Notes: generated from the letters alone by a model not told the origin. 64,000 bases of DNA from Bacillus_BD sp050389805 (GCF_050389805.1 NZ_CP130945.1:806001-870000), one strand, 5' to 3'; positions 18,375-26,944 are shown, counted from the first letter of the stretch. Numbers and translations are program-made.

Positions 18375-18719
18375 ATGAAAAAATTTGGGTTGCTTGTATT
18401 AGGAGGAATTGCAGCAATTGTGCTGCTTCATAATTTAGGACCAATGATCGGATTGGTGATTAGTTTAGCTATTTTTTACTTTGCCTTCAAAGGCTTTATA
18501 AAAACAAATTCAGTTCTGGCAAAGGTAGGCTGGGGATTCATTGGATTTATTGCGATCATGTCACTGGCTGCAAATGTTCCAGCCATACTAGGTGTAGTAG
18601 CGATTTATGTTTTGTATGTCGTATATAAAAAATGGAACAAACCGAAAGAAACGATTGTTGAATCAGACGATCCATTCGTAAATTTTGAAAAACAATGGTC
18701 AGAGTTACACAAATACTAA
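18375..18719 (+). CDS. liaI: LiaI-like small membrane protein of the lia operon
   Basis: 114 residues with three hydrophobic stretches in the first 90 and a charged C-terminal tail (DDPFVNFEKQW). LiaI anchors the PspA-like LiaH at the membrane during cell-envelope stress. The name rests mainly on position immediately before liaH, liaF, liaS and liaR plus the membrane topology; sequence similarity to B. subtilis LiaI is weak by eye. GAAAGGAGG precedes the start. Confidence 0.7.
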   Translation: MKKFGLLVLGGIAAIVLLHNLGPMIGLVISLAIFYFAFKGFIKTNSVLAKVGWGFIGFIAIMSLAANVPAILGVVAIYVLYVVYKKWNKPKETIVESDDPFVNFEKQWSELHKY

Positions 18720-18820
18720 TGGGAAGAAGGGACATGTGCCTGGTCCTACCTACCAGTAAAGAGGAAAAATTAATATATTTCCATTGGGGGCAAGGAACCT
18801 GTCCTATGCCCCACTATTTA
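18720..18820. repeat. GGGACA/GGAACC-type intergenic repeat between liaI and liaH
   Basis: Contains GGGACATGTGCCTGGTCC and GGCAAGGAACCTGTCC followed by ATGCCCC. Related words recur at 19510-19585 and 29848-29945. The insertion separates liaI and liaH by about 120 bp within what is otherwise an operon. Confidence 0.55.
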
Positions 18821-18837
18821 ATAAAGGAGAGAAAAAC

Positions 18838-19491
18838 ATGACAAATTTATTTACAAGATTAAAAAATACGATATTAGCTGATTTACACGGGGTTCTAGAT
18901 CAAAAGGAGCAAAAAAATCCGATCGCTTTGCTGAATCAATACCTACGTGAATGTGAACTAGAAACGGAAAAGGTTCGTAAGCTTTTAGAAAGACAGTATC
19001 GTTTGAAGGATGAATTTACAAGGGAATATAATCAAGCAGTAGAGCTATCAGCAAAACGTAAAAAACAAGCGGAAATTGCGTTATCAGCAGAGGAGACAGA
19101 ACTTCATCAGTTTGCACTTACTGAGCAGCATCAATATGAAGAACGTACAATCAAATTACAAGAATTATTAACACAAGCCAATCATCAATTAGTAGACTTA
19201 GAGCAAAAATATGAAGAAATGAAGCATAAGCTAAAAGACATGAATATCCGCCGTTTGGAATTAATGGGTCGTGAAAATGTTACACGCGCCCAAAATAAAA
19301 TGAATACAGTACTTGATAATCAAACCTATAGCAGTAAATCCTACTCAAGATTTCAAGAAATTGAATCTTACTTGGATCGTTTAGAACAACAGGTGAACAG
19401 TTCCTATTATCAGAACACGATTGATGCAAGAATTGCCATGTTAGAAAAACAAAATTCTGTAAAAATGGACGAAACAAGTTCAATTTCCTAA
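18838..19491 (+). CDS. liaH: PspA/IM30-family protein LiaH
   Basis: Phage-shock-like protein of 217 residues, nearly all charged coiled coil, beginning MTNLFTRLKNTILADLHGVL as PspA proteins do. It forms large rings that protect the membrane when lipid II cycle antibiotics act. The ATG at 18838 follows AAAGGAGAG; the frame upstream to 18784 reads through the repeat and is not part of the gene. Partner of LiaI and output of the LiaFSR system encoded downstream. Confidence 0.9.
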   Translation: MTNLFTRLKNTILADLHGVLDQKEQKNPIALLNQYLRECELETEKVRKLLERQYRLKDEFTREYNQAVELSAKRKKQAEIALSAEETELHQFALTEQHQYEERTIKLQELLTQANHQLVDLEQKYEEMKHKLKDMNIRRLELMGRENVTRAQNKMNTVLDNQTYSSKSYSRFQEIESYLDRLEQQVNSSYYQNTIDARIAMLEKQNSVKMDETSSIS

Positions 19492-19509
19492 CGTAAACTG
19501 TTATTCTTA

Positions 19510-19590
19510 AAAGGGTATGGGGACATGGGGAAAGGTACCGTGTCCCACTTTTGATGGTAGGGTAAAGGAACCTTTCCCTCTGTCCTTATT
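19510..19590. repeat. GGGACA/GGAACC-type intergenic repeat between liaH and liaF
   Basis: Carries GGGGACATGGGGAAAGG, CCGTGTCCCAC and GGAACCTTTCCC followed by TCTGTCC: self-complementary segments related to those at 18.7 kb and 29.9 kb. It runs directly into a second, different repeat at 19594. Confidence 0.55.
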
Positions 19591-19593
19591 TAA

Positions 19594-19714
19594 GTCTCGC
19601 TCCAGCGCCAGCCCTAGTAGGTTTAGTTAATTTGCTTCGGAAGGTAAAGAACGCGACTTCTGTCAGCGCCCGTCGTATGCCTGTCAGGGATAAAATAAGG
19701 CGCTTCCACTTTTC
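19594..19714. repeat. CCAGCGCC...GGCGCTTCC repeat element, copy 1
   Basis: Begins GCTCCAGCGCC and ends AAGGCGCTTCCACTTTTC; the two ends are complementary (AGCGCC with GGCGCT). Same architecture as the copies at 32616-32863 and 49684-49856. It sits just before the ribosome binding site of liaF. Confidence 0.6.
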
Positions 19715-19751
19715 AACTATCCTGTTACAACAAGAAGGGAGGACTAGACGA

Positions 19752-20489
19752 TTGTTAAATAAATTAAAAACGGATTATGTCAGCTGGATCCTATTAATAG
19801 GCGCATTTTTTCTTATACTTGATGTGTTTTTTTTCAATCGAGGGCTTATTTTCTCTCTTATTGTGGCAACAGGAATGGTCTTTGTAGGAAGAAAACGGAT
19901 GCCGAAAAAAACGGGGAAATTCCTCTATTGGGCAGGTCTTGTATTCTTAGTGATTAATGCATTTAATATGTTATCCATTCGCTTCTTTTTCGTCGCACTT
20001 CTTTGTGTATTTATTGTCCAATTTGGTTCTAGAAAACAAAATCCAACAACGATCCATCCGATTATAAAACAGCCGGAAGAATCGACTATAGAAAAGGAAA
20101 CCATTGTAAAGGAGAAACCTCTTTTACAAAATTACTTTTTTGGAGGGCAAAAAACTCCCGAACATGTTTATGAATGGAAAGATGTGAATATTCAAGGTGG
20201 TATGGGAGATACGGTCATTGACTTTAGTTACACCGTACTGCCGAAAGGTGAGACTATCACATTTATCCGAAATGTGATTGGAAAGGTAACCATTCTCATT
20301 CCTTATGATGTAGAGGTAAGTGTAAATCATTCCGCTATTTATGGCTCTGCAAAAATTCTTGATTTTTACGAGTCACAAGCGATGAATCGTCAAGTGAAAG
20401 TTGAAACGGCTCAATATGAACAAGCTGATCAAAAGGTGAAAGTATTTACTTCGATGTTAGTCGGAGATATTGAGGTGAAGCGAGTATGA
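19752..20489 (+). CDS. liaF: LiaF, membrane inhibitor of the LiaSR two-component system
   Basis: 245 residues: up to four N-terminal helices to about residue 105, then a linker and the C-terminal LiaF/YvqF beta domain (WKDVNIQGGMGDTVIDFSY). It keeps the LiaS kinase off in unstressed cells. A TTG start at 19752 is chosen because AAGGGAGGA lies 8 nt upstream; the frame continues upstream to an ATG at 19632, but that extension is encoded by the repeat element. Ends overlapping liaS by 4 nt. Confidence 0.87.
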   Translation: MLNKLKTDYVSWILLIGAFFLILDVFFFNRGLIFSLIVATGMVFVGRKRMPKKTGKFLYWAGLVFLVINAFNMLSIRFFFVALLCVFIVQFGSRKQNPTTIHPIIKQPEESTIEKETIVKEKPLLQNYFFGGQKTPEHVYEWKDVNIQGGMGDTVIDFSYTVLPKGETITFIRNVIGKVTILIPYDVEVSVNHSAIYGSAKILDFYESQAMNRQVKVETAQYEQADQKVKVFTSMLVGDIEVKRV

Positions 20490-21523
20490 ATATCGTTTCA
20501 CGACAAATTATTTTCGGAGCCGTAATTGCCATTATTGTGTTTGTATTCGTATTAATTGGGACATTGTATGTTTATCCACTGTTTCATTACAGTGATCTTT
20601 GGGAACAAAATGTACTAGACATCCCCTTTATTATCCTTGTACCCAGTGTAAGTATGGTCATTGGGATTTTATTTGGATTTTTCTCAGGTCATTTTTGGAA
20701 AAAAGAACTTCAAGTGGTAGACGATGGGCTTCATCAATTGGAAGAAGGAAGACCATTAGATATAACAAGTTCGTCTTTACCAGAAATTCAAACCATCTCA
20801 AACCGAATGAGTAAGATTCAAAAGCAAATTATCGAACAAGCGAAGTTATCTCAGCGCCTGGCAACAGAAGCAGCTCAGGATCAAGAGAAACTCATGCAGG
20901 AAATTATTTTTCAAGAACGAAACCGATTGGCGCGTGAACTTCATGATTCGGTCAGTCAACAGTTATTTGCCGCATCGATGATGATGTCGGCGATCAACGA
21001 GACGCCTGCTTCAAATGATTTGGAAGCAAAGCAACTGAAAATCGTTGAGGAAATGATTCATCAATCCCAACTAGAAATGCGTGCCTTGCTCTTACATTTA
21101 CGCCCAGTTGCATTAAAAGGGAAAACGCTGCAAGAAGGAATCGAGGAATTATTAATTGAACTTCGACAAAAGGTAACGATGGATATTAAATGGAAAACAG
21201 AAGAGTTTCCAGTTGAAAAAGGCATCGAAGACCATTTGTTTCGTATTTTACAAGAATCGGTATCCAATACATTGCGTCATTCAAAAGCGAGTACTTTAGA
21301 GGTACTTTTGATTAAACGGGACGGATTTATTATTTTACGAGTATCAGATGACGGGATTGGCTTTGATGTCGATGAACAAAAAGCGGGTTCCTATGGCTTA
21401 CAAAATATGCATGAAAGAGCCGTCGAAATTGGTGGCAATTTAAAAATTATTTCGCTTAAGCAAAAAGGCACACGATTAGAAGTAAAAATACCTGTTGTAA
21501 ATGAAGGTGAGATGGATGATTAA
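20486..21523 (+). CDS. liaS: LiaS sensor histidine kinase
   Basis: 345-residue membrane kinase with helices at about residues 8-30 and 46-68 and only a short extracellular loop (intramembrane-sensing type). A HAMP-like linker leads to the HisKA_3 dimerisation box ERNRLARELHDSVSQQL with phospho-acceptor His153, and an HATPase domain with ESVSNTLRHSKA and DDGIGFD. It detects cell-wall antibiotic stress together with LiaF and phosphorylates LiaR, whose gene overlaps its 3' end. Confidence 0.92.
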   Translation: MNIVSRQIIFGAVIAIIVFVFVLIGTLYVYPLFHYSDLWEQNVLDIPFIILVPSVSMVIGILFGFFSGHFWKKELQVVDDGLHQLEEGRPLDITSSSLPEIQTISNRMSKIQKQIIEQAKLSQRLATEAAQDQEKLMQEIIFQERNRLARELHDSVSQQLFAASMMMSAINETPASNDLEAKQLKIVEEMIHQSQLEMRALLLHLRPVALKGKTLQEGIEELLIELRQKVTMDIKWKTEEFPVEKGIEDHLFRILQESVSNTLRHSKASTLEVLLIKRDGFIILRVSDDGIGFDVDEQKAGSYGLQNMHERAVEIGGNLKIISLKQKGTRLEVKIPVVNEGEMDD

Positions 21524-22148
21524 AGTATTATTTGTGGATGATCATGAAATGGTACGCATCGGAGTTTCGGCCTATCTTTCTGCACAGCCTGATATTGTAG
21601 TGGTAGGGGAAGCGGATGACGGGAAAATAGCAGTTGATATGGCTCTATCCCTTAAACCAGATATTATTTTGATGGACTTAGTGATGAAGGAAATGGATGG
21701 TATTGAAGCGACAAGAAGAATTATTGAGCAGTGGCCAGAAGCGAAAATCATTATTGTTACAAGCTTTTTAGATGATGACAAAGTGTACCCGGCTCTTGAA
21801 GCAGGTGCGACTAGCTATATGTTGAAAACATCAAAGGCTAGTGAAATTGCTCAAGCGGTCCGCTCTACTTATCAGGGACAATCCATTTTGGAACCTGAGG
21901 TAACAGGGAAAATGATGAGCAGAATGAGGCGAAAAAATCAGCATGAACTACATGAAGAGTTGACAGGAAGAGAAATGGAAATCCTTCTTTTGATGACACA
22001 AGGAAAAAGCAATCAAGAGATCGCGGATGAATTATTTATCTCATTAAAAACGGTCAAAACTCATGTTAGTAATATCCTCAGCAAACTGCAAGTGCAGGAC
22101 CGTACTCAAGCAGTGATTTATGCCTTTAAGCATTCATTAACAAAATAA
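21516..22148 (+). CDS. liaR: LiaR response regulator (NarL/FixJ family)
   Basis: 210 residues: receiver domain with phospho-acceptor Asp54 (IILMDLVMKEMDG) and the C-terminal LuxR-type helix-turn-helix ELTGREMEILLLMTQGKSNQ with KTVKTHVSNIL. Activates the lia promoter. The ATG at 21516 is favoured since AAGGTG lies 6 nt before it; an ATG five codons upstream also exists. Overlaps liaS by 8 nt. Confidence 0.93.
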   Translation: MIKVLFVDDHEMVRIGVSAYLSAQPDIVVVGEADDGKIAVDMALSLKPDIILMDLVMKEMDGIEATRRIIEQWPEAKIIIVTSFLDDDKVYPALEAGATSYMLKTSKASEIAQAVRSTYQGQSILEPEVTGKMMSRMRRKNQHELHEELTGREMEILLLMTQGKSNQEIADELFISLKTVKTHVSNILSKLQVQDRTQAVIYAFKHSLTK

Positions 22149-22149
22149 G

Positions 22150-22213
22150 TCAGTACACCGCAAATGGACAAATGATTTCAAATGTCTTTTTGTAGTGTCT
22201 GACACCTTTTTAT
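22150..22213. repeat. GTGTCTGACACC-type hairpin repeat after liaR
   Basis: Contains GTCAGTACACCGCAAATGGACAAA and then AAATGTCTTTTTGTAGTGTCTGACACC; the outer GTCAG and CTGAC and the inner GGACA/TGTC can pair. A relative containing the same GCAAATGGACAAA words is at 26808-26873. Confidence 0.55.
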
Positions 22214-22283
22214 GATAGACAATCTTCCTTGCTACATTCTCTATCCAGTTTTGATAAAAAATTCATCTGCTGATGAAAGACTA

Positions 22284-23042
22284 TTATTCTCCGCCAGTAA
22301 CACCAAGTGCTTCGCCTGTAATGGCTGCTGCGCCGTCTGAAGCTAAAAATAGTGCAGTTGCTGCAATTTCTGAAGGCTCAAGCAAACGTTTCATCCATTG
22401 AGCACCTAAGATGTGGTGATTTAATGCTTCTTCTACAGTTGATCCATCTTTTGCTGCAAGTTCTGGTAATTGTTTTTCAATTAATGCTGTACGTGTAGGT
22501 CCAGGTAATATTGAATTTGCCGTAATCCCATTTTGTGCATTTTCCATTGCGACTACGTTTGTAAAACCAATTTGAGCATGTTTTGCAGCTACATAAGCCG
22601 ATTTATATTGATCAGGTCTTCTGCCGTGTCCTGAAGAAATCGTTATAATACGACCATATTTTTGTTTCTTCATAGAAGGAAGAACATGTTTTGTCATTAG
22701 GAATGTTCCTTTTAATATAACACCTACAACTAAATCCCATTTTTCTTCTGGGAAATCTTCAACAGGGGAAATAAATTGAAGACCCGCATTATTAACAAGA
22801 ACATCAACTGATCCTCGTTCTGCAACAACTTGTTCGACTGCAGATTTAACACTTTCTTCATCGGCGACATTTACTTTATAGCCTTTTGCATTTCCTAATT
22901 TTTCTGCGGCGCTTTTGGCAGCCTCTTCATTGAGATCAAAGATAGCCACAAAATCTCCATTATTGATAAAAGCTTCTGCAATTGCATAGCCAATTCCTTG
23001 AGCTGCACCGGTTACGATGACTGTACGTTCTTTTTCCATCAT
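22284..23042 (-). CDS. Short-chain dehydrogenase, probably 3-hydroxybutyrate dehydrogenase
   Basis: NAD(P)-dependent SDR of 252 residues. TGAAQGIG (residues 11-18) binds the cofactor, NNAG follows at about residue 86, and Ser (ISSGHGR) with YVAAK forms the catalytic triad. The pattern SGHG...KSAYVAAKH and PGPTRTALIEKQLPE resembles bacterial D-beta-hydroxybutyrate dehydrogenases, but substrate assignment is inference. It shares a transcription direction with the lipocalin-like gene upstream; a GntP-type permease and LysR regulator nearby support uptake and oxidation of a short hydroxy acid. AAAGGAGC precedes the start. Confidence 0.78.
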   Translation of the reverse strand: MMEKERTVIVTGAAQGIGYAIAEAFINNGDFVAIFDLNEEAAKSAAEKLGNAKGYKVNVADEESVKSAVEQVVAERGSVDVLVNNAGLQFISPVEDFPEEKWDLVVGVILKGTFLMTKHVLPSMKKQKYGRIITISSGHGRRPDQYKSAYVAAKHAQIGFTNVVAMENAQNGITANSILPGPTRTALIEKQLPELAAKDGSTVEEALNHHILGAQWMKRLLEPSEIAATALFLASDGAAAITGEALGVTGGE

Positions 23043-23076
23043 TCATGCTCCTTTAGTTTATAATTTTTGTCTAGAA

Positions 23077-23511
23077 TTAAAGATTTTTTTCAACACGTTT
23101 CCATGTCAGTTTATCTTCTGGTTTAAGTCCATTAAAAATAACAACGACATCACCATCAATTTTTGCAATGCGAGGCTGGGATTGCCCAAGCCAAGTGGGG
23201 TTCATACTAACTTCCATGTGATGGGTCAATTTTTGTTTCTCCTCATCCACTTCAAAACGACCAGAATAAGCCAGATAACCATGTGCTGCTGTGGCCATTT
23301 CCTCTTGTGTTCCTGCATGCAAGTCACCAGATTGATAAGCGGGGCGTCCAGTCGCCATAAGTTGTGCAGACATATAACCATCAGGGTTATACATGATGAA
23401 TCCTTTTGCATCCTCGCCTAAAGGATATACAACATTTCCATCCTTATCTGTTGTTTGGTAAGACACTAACTCCCATGTACCAATCACTTGCTCACGTAAA
23501 GATTTTGTCAT
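23077..23511 (-). CDS. Lipocalin-like domain protein
   Basis: 144 residues matching the lipocalin-like domain typified by the opening VIGTWELVSY followed by GKEGFIMYNPDGYMS-type strands (here DAKGFIMYNPDGYMSAQLM) and a final TWKRV. Predicted beta-barrel binding a small hydrophobic ligand; no catalytic residues or signal peptide. Lies 34 bp upstream of the dehydrogenase gene, so both are likely one transcript. Function in the pathway is unknown. AAGGAGG lies just before the start. Confidence 0.75.
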   Translation of the reverse strand: MTKSLREQVIGTWELVSYQTTDKDGNVVYPLGEDAKGFIMYNPDGYMSAQLMATGRPAYQSGDLHAGTQEEMATAAHGYLAYSGRFEVDEEKQKLTHHMEVSMNPTWLGQSQPRIAKIDGDVVVIFNGLKPEDKLTWKRVEKNL

Positions 23512-23880
23512 TCCTTTTAACCTCCTTGAAATGGATATTGATTGCTCTTTGATTATGGAGAGCTTTTTGATTAGAAAGGGAATCCTTTCCAGTCAACCAC
23601 ATTGTTTTGAAAATAATGTCTTGAACGATAAGAATTCCATTACAGTATAGATTCAAAACGTTCTTAAGACTGTAAATACTTTTCATGAAATCTATTTACA
23701 AGAAAAATATTCTGTTAATATCATGATTATAGTAGTAAAAAATATATTTGAAAAATATATATATTTAATAGAATATATTTGTTATACCTATAAGTTATAT
23801 TAGTTAACCATCTATTAATCACTCTATTATTAAAAGAAAAGCCTTAAATTATTGTCTTCAAATGTTCACATATTTGTAAG
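23512..23880. other. AT-rich gene-free stretch
   Basis: Very AT-rich and without a supported gene. It should hold the promoter of the minus-strand lipocalin/dehydrogenase unit. A dyad TTGTAA/TTACAA occurs at 23874-23892, just before the Fnr-like sites described separately. Confidence 0.4.
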
Positions 23881-23901
23881 ATTTATTTACAAAAAATATA
23901 T

Positions 23902-23917
23902 TGTGCATAAATTCACA
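23902..23917 (+). promoter_or_regulatory. Fnr-like box 1 (one mismatch)
   Basis: TGTGCATAAATTCACA differs from TGTGA-N6-TCACA at one base. Its centre is 44 bp, about four helical turns, upstream of the exact box at 23946. A TTATAT at 23941-23946 lies at the -10 distance expected for a class II Fnr promoter. Confidence 0.45.
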
Positions 23918-23945
23918 ACATGTTACTATAAAGATAGTTCTTATA

Positions 23946-23961
23946 TGTGAATATCATCACA
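23946..23961 (+). promoter_or_regulatory. Exact Fnr-type box before the zinc-finger miniprotein
   Basis: TGTGAATATCATCACA matches TGTGA-N6-TCACA exactly. It is centred about 50 bp before the ATG at 24003, with TATAAT at 23974-23979 downstream. The spacing is shorter than the usual 41.5, so it may act as repressor site or with the upstream box. Confidence 0.6.
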
Positions 23962-24002
23962 AACTATAGGTTTTATAATTCTAAATGAAAGTATGTGATT
24001 AA

Positions 24003-24236
24003 ATGAAAAAATGTTGTACGATCTGTCACACTCTAATTGAAGATGAAAATAACATCATTATTGATAACTCTAATACTTTCTATCATAGACATTGTTTTCA
24101 TTTTACAATGGATAACTTTGACAAAATCTCTGAAATAGGTACTTTAAAAAATATAAAGAAAAAATATACAGGATTAAAGAAGAAGCTAGTTCTTCACTCT
24201 AAAAAATGTCCTCAAAAAGCTAAAAAGATAGGCTAA
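24003..24236 (+). CDS. Zinc-finger miniprotein of unknown function
   Basis: 77 residues. Cys5-x2-Cys8 and His28-x2-Cys31 (CTICH... and HRHCF) form a LIM-like or treble-clef zinc site; the C-terminal half is strongly basic, KKKYTGLKKKLVLHSKKCPQK. No membrane segment. I do not recognise the family. The gene is monocistronic between two minus-strand units and has Fnr-like boxes upstream, so expression may respond to oxygen. The metal site plus basic tail would suit nucleic-acid or protein binding, which is speculation. No clear Shine-Dalgarno is seen (GAAAG-like only). Confidence 0.6.
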   Translation: MKKCCTICHTLIEDENNIIIDNSNTFYHRHCFHFTMDNFDKISEIGTLKNIKKKYTGLKKKLVLHSKKCPQKAKKIG

Positions 24237-24281
24237 AATGATGCTGAGGGAAGAGTACTAGTTCTCCAATATCCTGAACAA

Positions 24282-25601
24282 TTAATATAGAATAATGGCA
24301 GCAATTAATACTGCGATTAAGGCTAATAAATTAGCACCGGTCATGGCAATGAATTGATATTTAAAGCCATTTTTATGATTCAGACCTGTTAATGCAAAAA
24401 AGGTTAGAACAACACCTGTGTGAGGCATAACAGTAAATACAGCGGAAGAAACTGTTGCTACTCTATGGATAACCTCAGGATTAATTCCCATGGCTAAATA
24501 ATTTTCAGCGAAGGCTTCCATAACAATTCCTAATGAACCTGAAGCGGAACCAGTAATAGCGCCAAAAGCTGCGGAAGCAATGGATAAACTGATTAGTGGA
24601 TCACCCGGAATTCCTAATATAAAGTCAGAGATATACTTAAATCCTGGTGCCAATGTAATTACAACACCAAAAGCTACGGTTGATGAAGTTAAAAAGACAG
24701 GCATAATCGAGCTGCTTGCACCTTCATTGATAACCTTTTTTTGGCTTGGGATATATTTGTTAAAGAAAATCGCTGAAACAATAACGGAAACCGTTAAGGC
24801 AATTAATATGATATTTGGTATTTCTAAGCTACTACCAATTAAAATAATAATGATTAGTAAAACAATTGGTAGAATACTGATGAAAAAGGAAGGAATCTCT
24901 TTTTTAACCTCAGCACTTGTATCACTTATGTCATAATCAGCGAAGGTTTCCCCATTTGCTATACTTTTATTTAACATTAATTTCATATACCAAAGACCAA
25001 AGGCAATCGAAACCGCTGTGCCAATGATTCCTAAAAGTGGTGCTGCGGTAAGGGTTGTACCAAGATAGGCTGTTGGTACAACGTTTTGAATGGAAGGTGC
25101 TGCAGGCAGCATCGTCATCGTAAACGTACCTAAACCAAGCATGATTGGAATCGCAATTAAATTCCATGCGATATTTAATTGTTTAAATAAAGGCTTTGCC
25201 AATGGAACAAGTACAAAGACAACGACAAATAAGCTAAGTCCGCCATAAGTTAAGACAGCAGTAATAATAAAAAGGGCTAGTAAAACTGGAAAGGGTTTAT
25301 TTGTACCTGTCTTTTCTAGTATCTTTTGTGCGATTGATTGTGCTGCCCCACTCACATCAATATACTTTGCTAAAATAGCTCCTAACATAAAGACAGCAAA
25401 GAAATTAATGATAAATCCTGCTAGCCCCGTCATATAAGAATTTTCCGTCCCGATAAGGGAAGAGAAAAAATCCATTTGGTTTGTTAATATAACAATAATG
25501 GATGCAATTGGTGCAACAATTAGAATATTAAATCCCTTCATTGCAGTAAAGATGATCACCGCAATAGCAAGTAATATTCCAATGACTTGTATAATTTCCA
25601 T
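24282..25601 (-). CDS. GntP-family permease (hydroxy-acid transporter)
   Basis: 439 residues, about 12-14 hydrophobic segments, of the gluconate/hydroxybutyrate:H+ symporter group. The repeated pore segments LTYGGLSLFVVVFVLVPLA and GAITGSASGSLGIVMEAF are characteristic. Substrate could be 3-hydroxybutyrate or a related acid, suggested by the nearby dehydrogenase. Divergent from a LysR regulator gene with a dyad between them, the standard layout for LysR control. GGGAGGA precedes the start. Confidence 0.85.
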   Translation of the reverse strand: MEIIQVIGILLAIAVIIFTAMKGFNILIVAPIASIIVILTNQMDFFSSLIGTENSYMTGLAGFIINFFAVFMLGAILAKYIDVSGAAQSIAQKILEKTGTNKPFPVLLALFIITAVLTYGGLSLFVVVFVLVPLAKPLFKQLNIAWNLIAIPIMLGLGTFTMTMLPAAPSIQNVVPTAYLGTTLTAAPLLGIIGTAVSIAFGLWYMKLMLNKSIANGETFADYDISDTSAEVKKEIPSFFISILPIVLLIIIILIGSSLEIPNIILIALTVSVIVSAIFFNKYIPSQKKVINEGASSSIMPVFLTSSTVAFGVVITLAPGFKYISDFILGIPGDPLISLSIASAAFGAITGSASGSLGIVMEAFAENYLAMGINPEVIHRVATVSSAVFTVMPHTGVVLTFFALTGLNHKNGFKYQFIAMTGANLLALIAVLIAAIILY

Positions 25602-25718
25602 ATAAATTTCCTCCCGAACTTATTTTGAATAAACACTGTCACTTGTTATTCATTTTAATTTGATTATTCTCCCCTTTATTACTGTCCACTTGCATAAAAA
25701 CTCCAAATAATAATTCTC

Positions 25719-25739
25719 GAATTAATTTATACTTAATTC
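25719..25739. promoter_or_regulatory. Dyad in the permease/lysR divergent promoter region
   Basis: GAATTAA and TTAATTC flank a 7-bp spacer in the 290-bp intergenic region. LysR regulators commonly bind such A/T-rich interrupted dyads between divergent genes. Confidence 0.45.
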
Positions 25740-25892
25740 AAGATAATTACCCTATCTAAATATCAATGCACGACTGCTTGATCCTTTGTACTTGTGTGTT
25801 TATTATATTTGTTATGTGAATATAATAAAAATAGATATTTTAAATATAATATATTTGCAAAACTTATAAATGAAGAAAATGAAGGGGAAAGA

Positions 25893-26780
25893 ATGGACAG
25901 TAGACAAATTCAATATTTTACAGAAGTAGTCAAACAAGGGGGGTTTTCCAAAGCAGCTGAACATTTGTATGTTTCTCAACCTACGATAAGTAACGTTGTA
26001 AAAGATTTAGAGAAAGAATTAGCTGTACAGTTATTAATACGGACAACAAGAAAGTTGGAACTAACCGATACTGGGAAATTACTTTTTCGATATGGTGAAA
26101 AAATTTCACAGTTGTATCGGCATTTCTATCAAGAGCTTGATGATATCAAAAATGCTAATAAGGGCTCAGTCAATATGGGGATTTTTTCCTCAGTTGGAAC
26201 TGACATTCTTACCAACATTGTATCTGACTTCTATGAAAAATATCCAAATATTACAATTCGTTTCGTCGAGGATGGGGAAGCGAATTTAAAAAAATCTTTA
26301 TATAATGGAGAATTAGATTTAATTGTTTTAGAGGTACCAGTGAATGAAGAACCTATCGATTTTATCCCGTTTTTAAAAGGAGACCTTCGCCTCTTAGTTC
26401 ATGATCAACACCCCCTTGCTAGCAAAGAAATCGTAGCATGGGAGGAATTAAAGAAGGAAAGATTCATTATTTTTCACGAAGGATTTGCTGTTCGCCGCTT
26501 TATCTTACAGGAGTGTGAAAGGATAGGTTTCGAACCTAATATTGTATGTGAAACGTCGCAATGGAAATTTATCCTTGAGTTGGTTTCATCTAATTTGGGA
26601 GTAAGCATCCTGCCACAAAGTAATTTAACGAAATTAAATTTAGCTCATAAAGGGATAAAAGTAATACCTATTGTCGATCAAGAAGTCCACTGGCAGATAG
26701 GCATTGCCTGGAGGAAAGATGGCTATCTTTCTTATGCAACAAGAGAATGGATTCAATTTTGCAAAGAGCGTTTAGGCTAG
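25893..26780 (+). CDS. LysR-family transcriptional regulator
   Basis: 295 residues. The N-terminal winged helix (MDSRQIQYFTEVVKQGGFSK then AAEHLYVSQPTISNVVKDLE) binds DNA; residues 90-290 form the substrate-binding-like effector domain. AAGGGGAAAG lies before the ATG at 25893; an earlier in-frame ATG at 25794 lacks such a site and adds an unrelated stretch. It is divergent from the GntP permease and is its probable regulator, possibly also of the dehydrogenase unit. Confidence 0.88.
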   Translation: MDSRQIQYFTEVVKQGGFSKAAEHLYVSQPTISNVVKDLEKELAVQLLIRTTRKLELTDTGKLLFRYGEKISQLYRHFYQELDDIKNANKGSVNMGIFSSVGTDILTNIVSDFYEKYPNITIRFVEDGEANLKKSLYNGELDLIVLEVPVNEEPIDFIPFLKGDLRLLVHDQHPLASKEIVAWEELKKERFIIFHEGFAVRRFILQECERIGFEPNIVCETSQWKFILELVSSNLGVSILPQSNLTKLNLAHKGIKVIPIVDQEVHWQIGIAWRKDGYLSYATREWIQFCKERLG

Positions 26781-26807
26781 TGTGTGACATGAGTAAAAAA
26801 GTAAATC

Positions 26808-26873
26808 ATTAAAGTGTCAGACTGCAAATGGACAAACTCTAAAATTGTCTATTTGGAGGGCTGACACTATTTT
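26808..26873. repeat. GTGTCAGACTGC...GCTGACAC hairpin repeat after lysR
   Basis: GTGTCAGACTGCAAATGGAC with AAA downstream faces TGTCTATTTGGAGGGCTGACAC; outer GTGTCAG pairs with CTGACAC. Shares GCAAATGGACAAA with the element at 22150-22213. Confidence 0.6.
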
Positions 26874-26944
26874 ATGTGAAACAATTCACTAATTTTGTCT
26901 TTTCTATGTCCAATTCTTGTCAGCTTTTTGAAACATCCCCCAAG

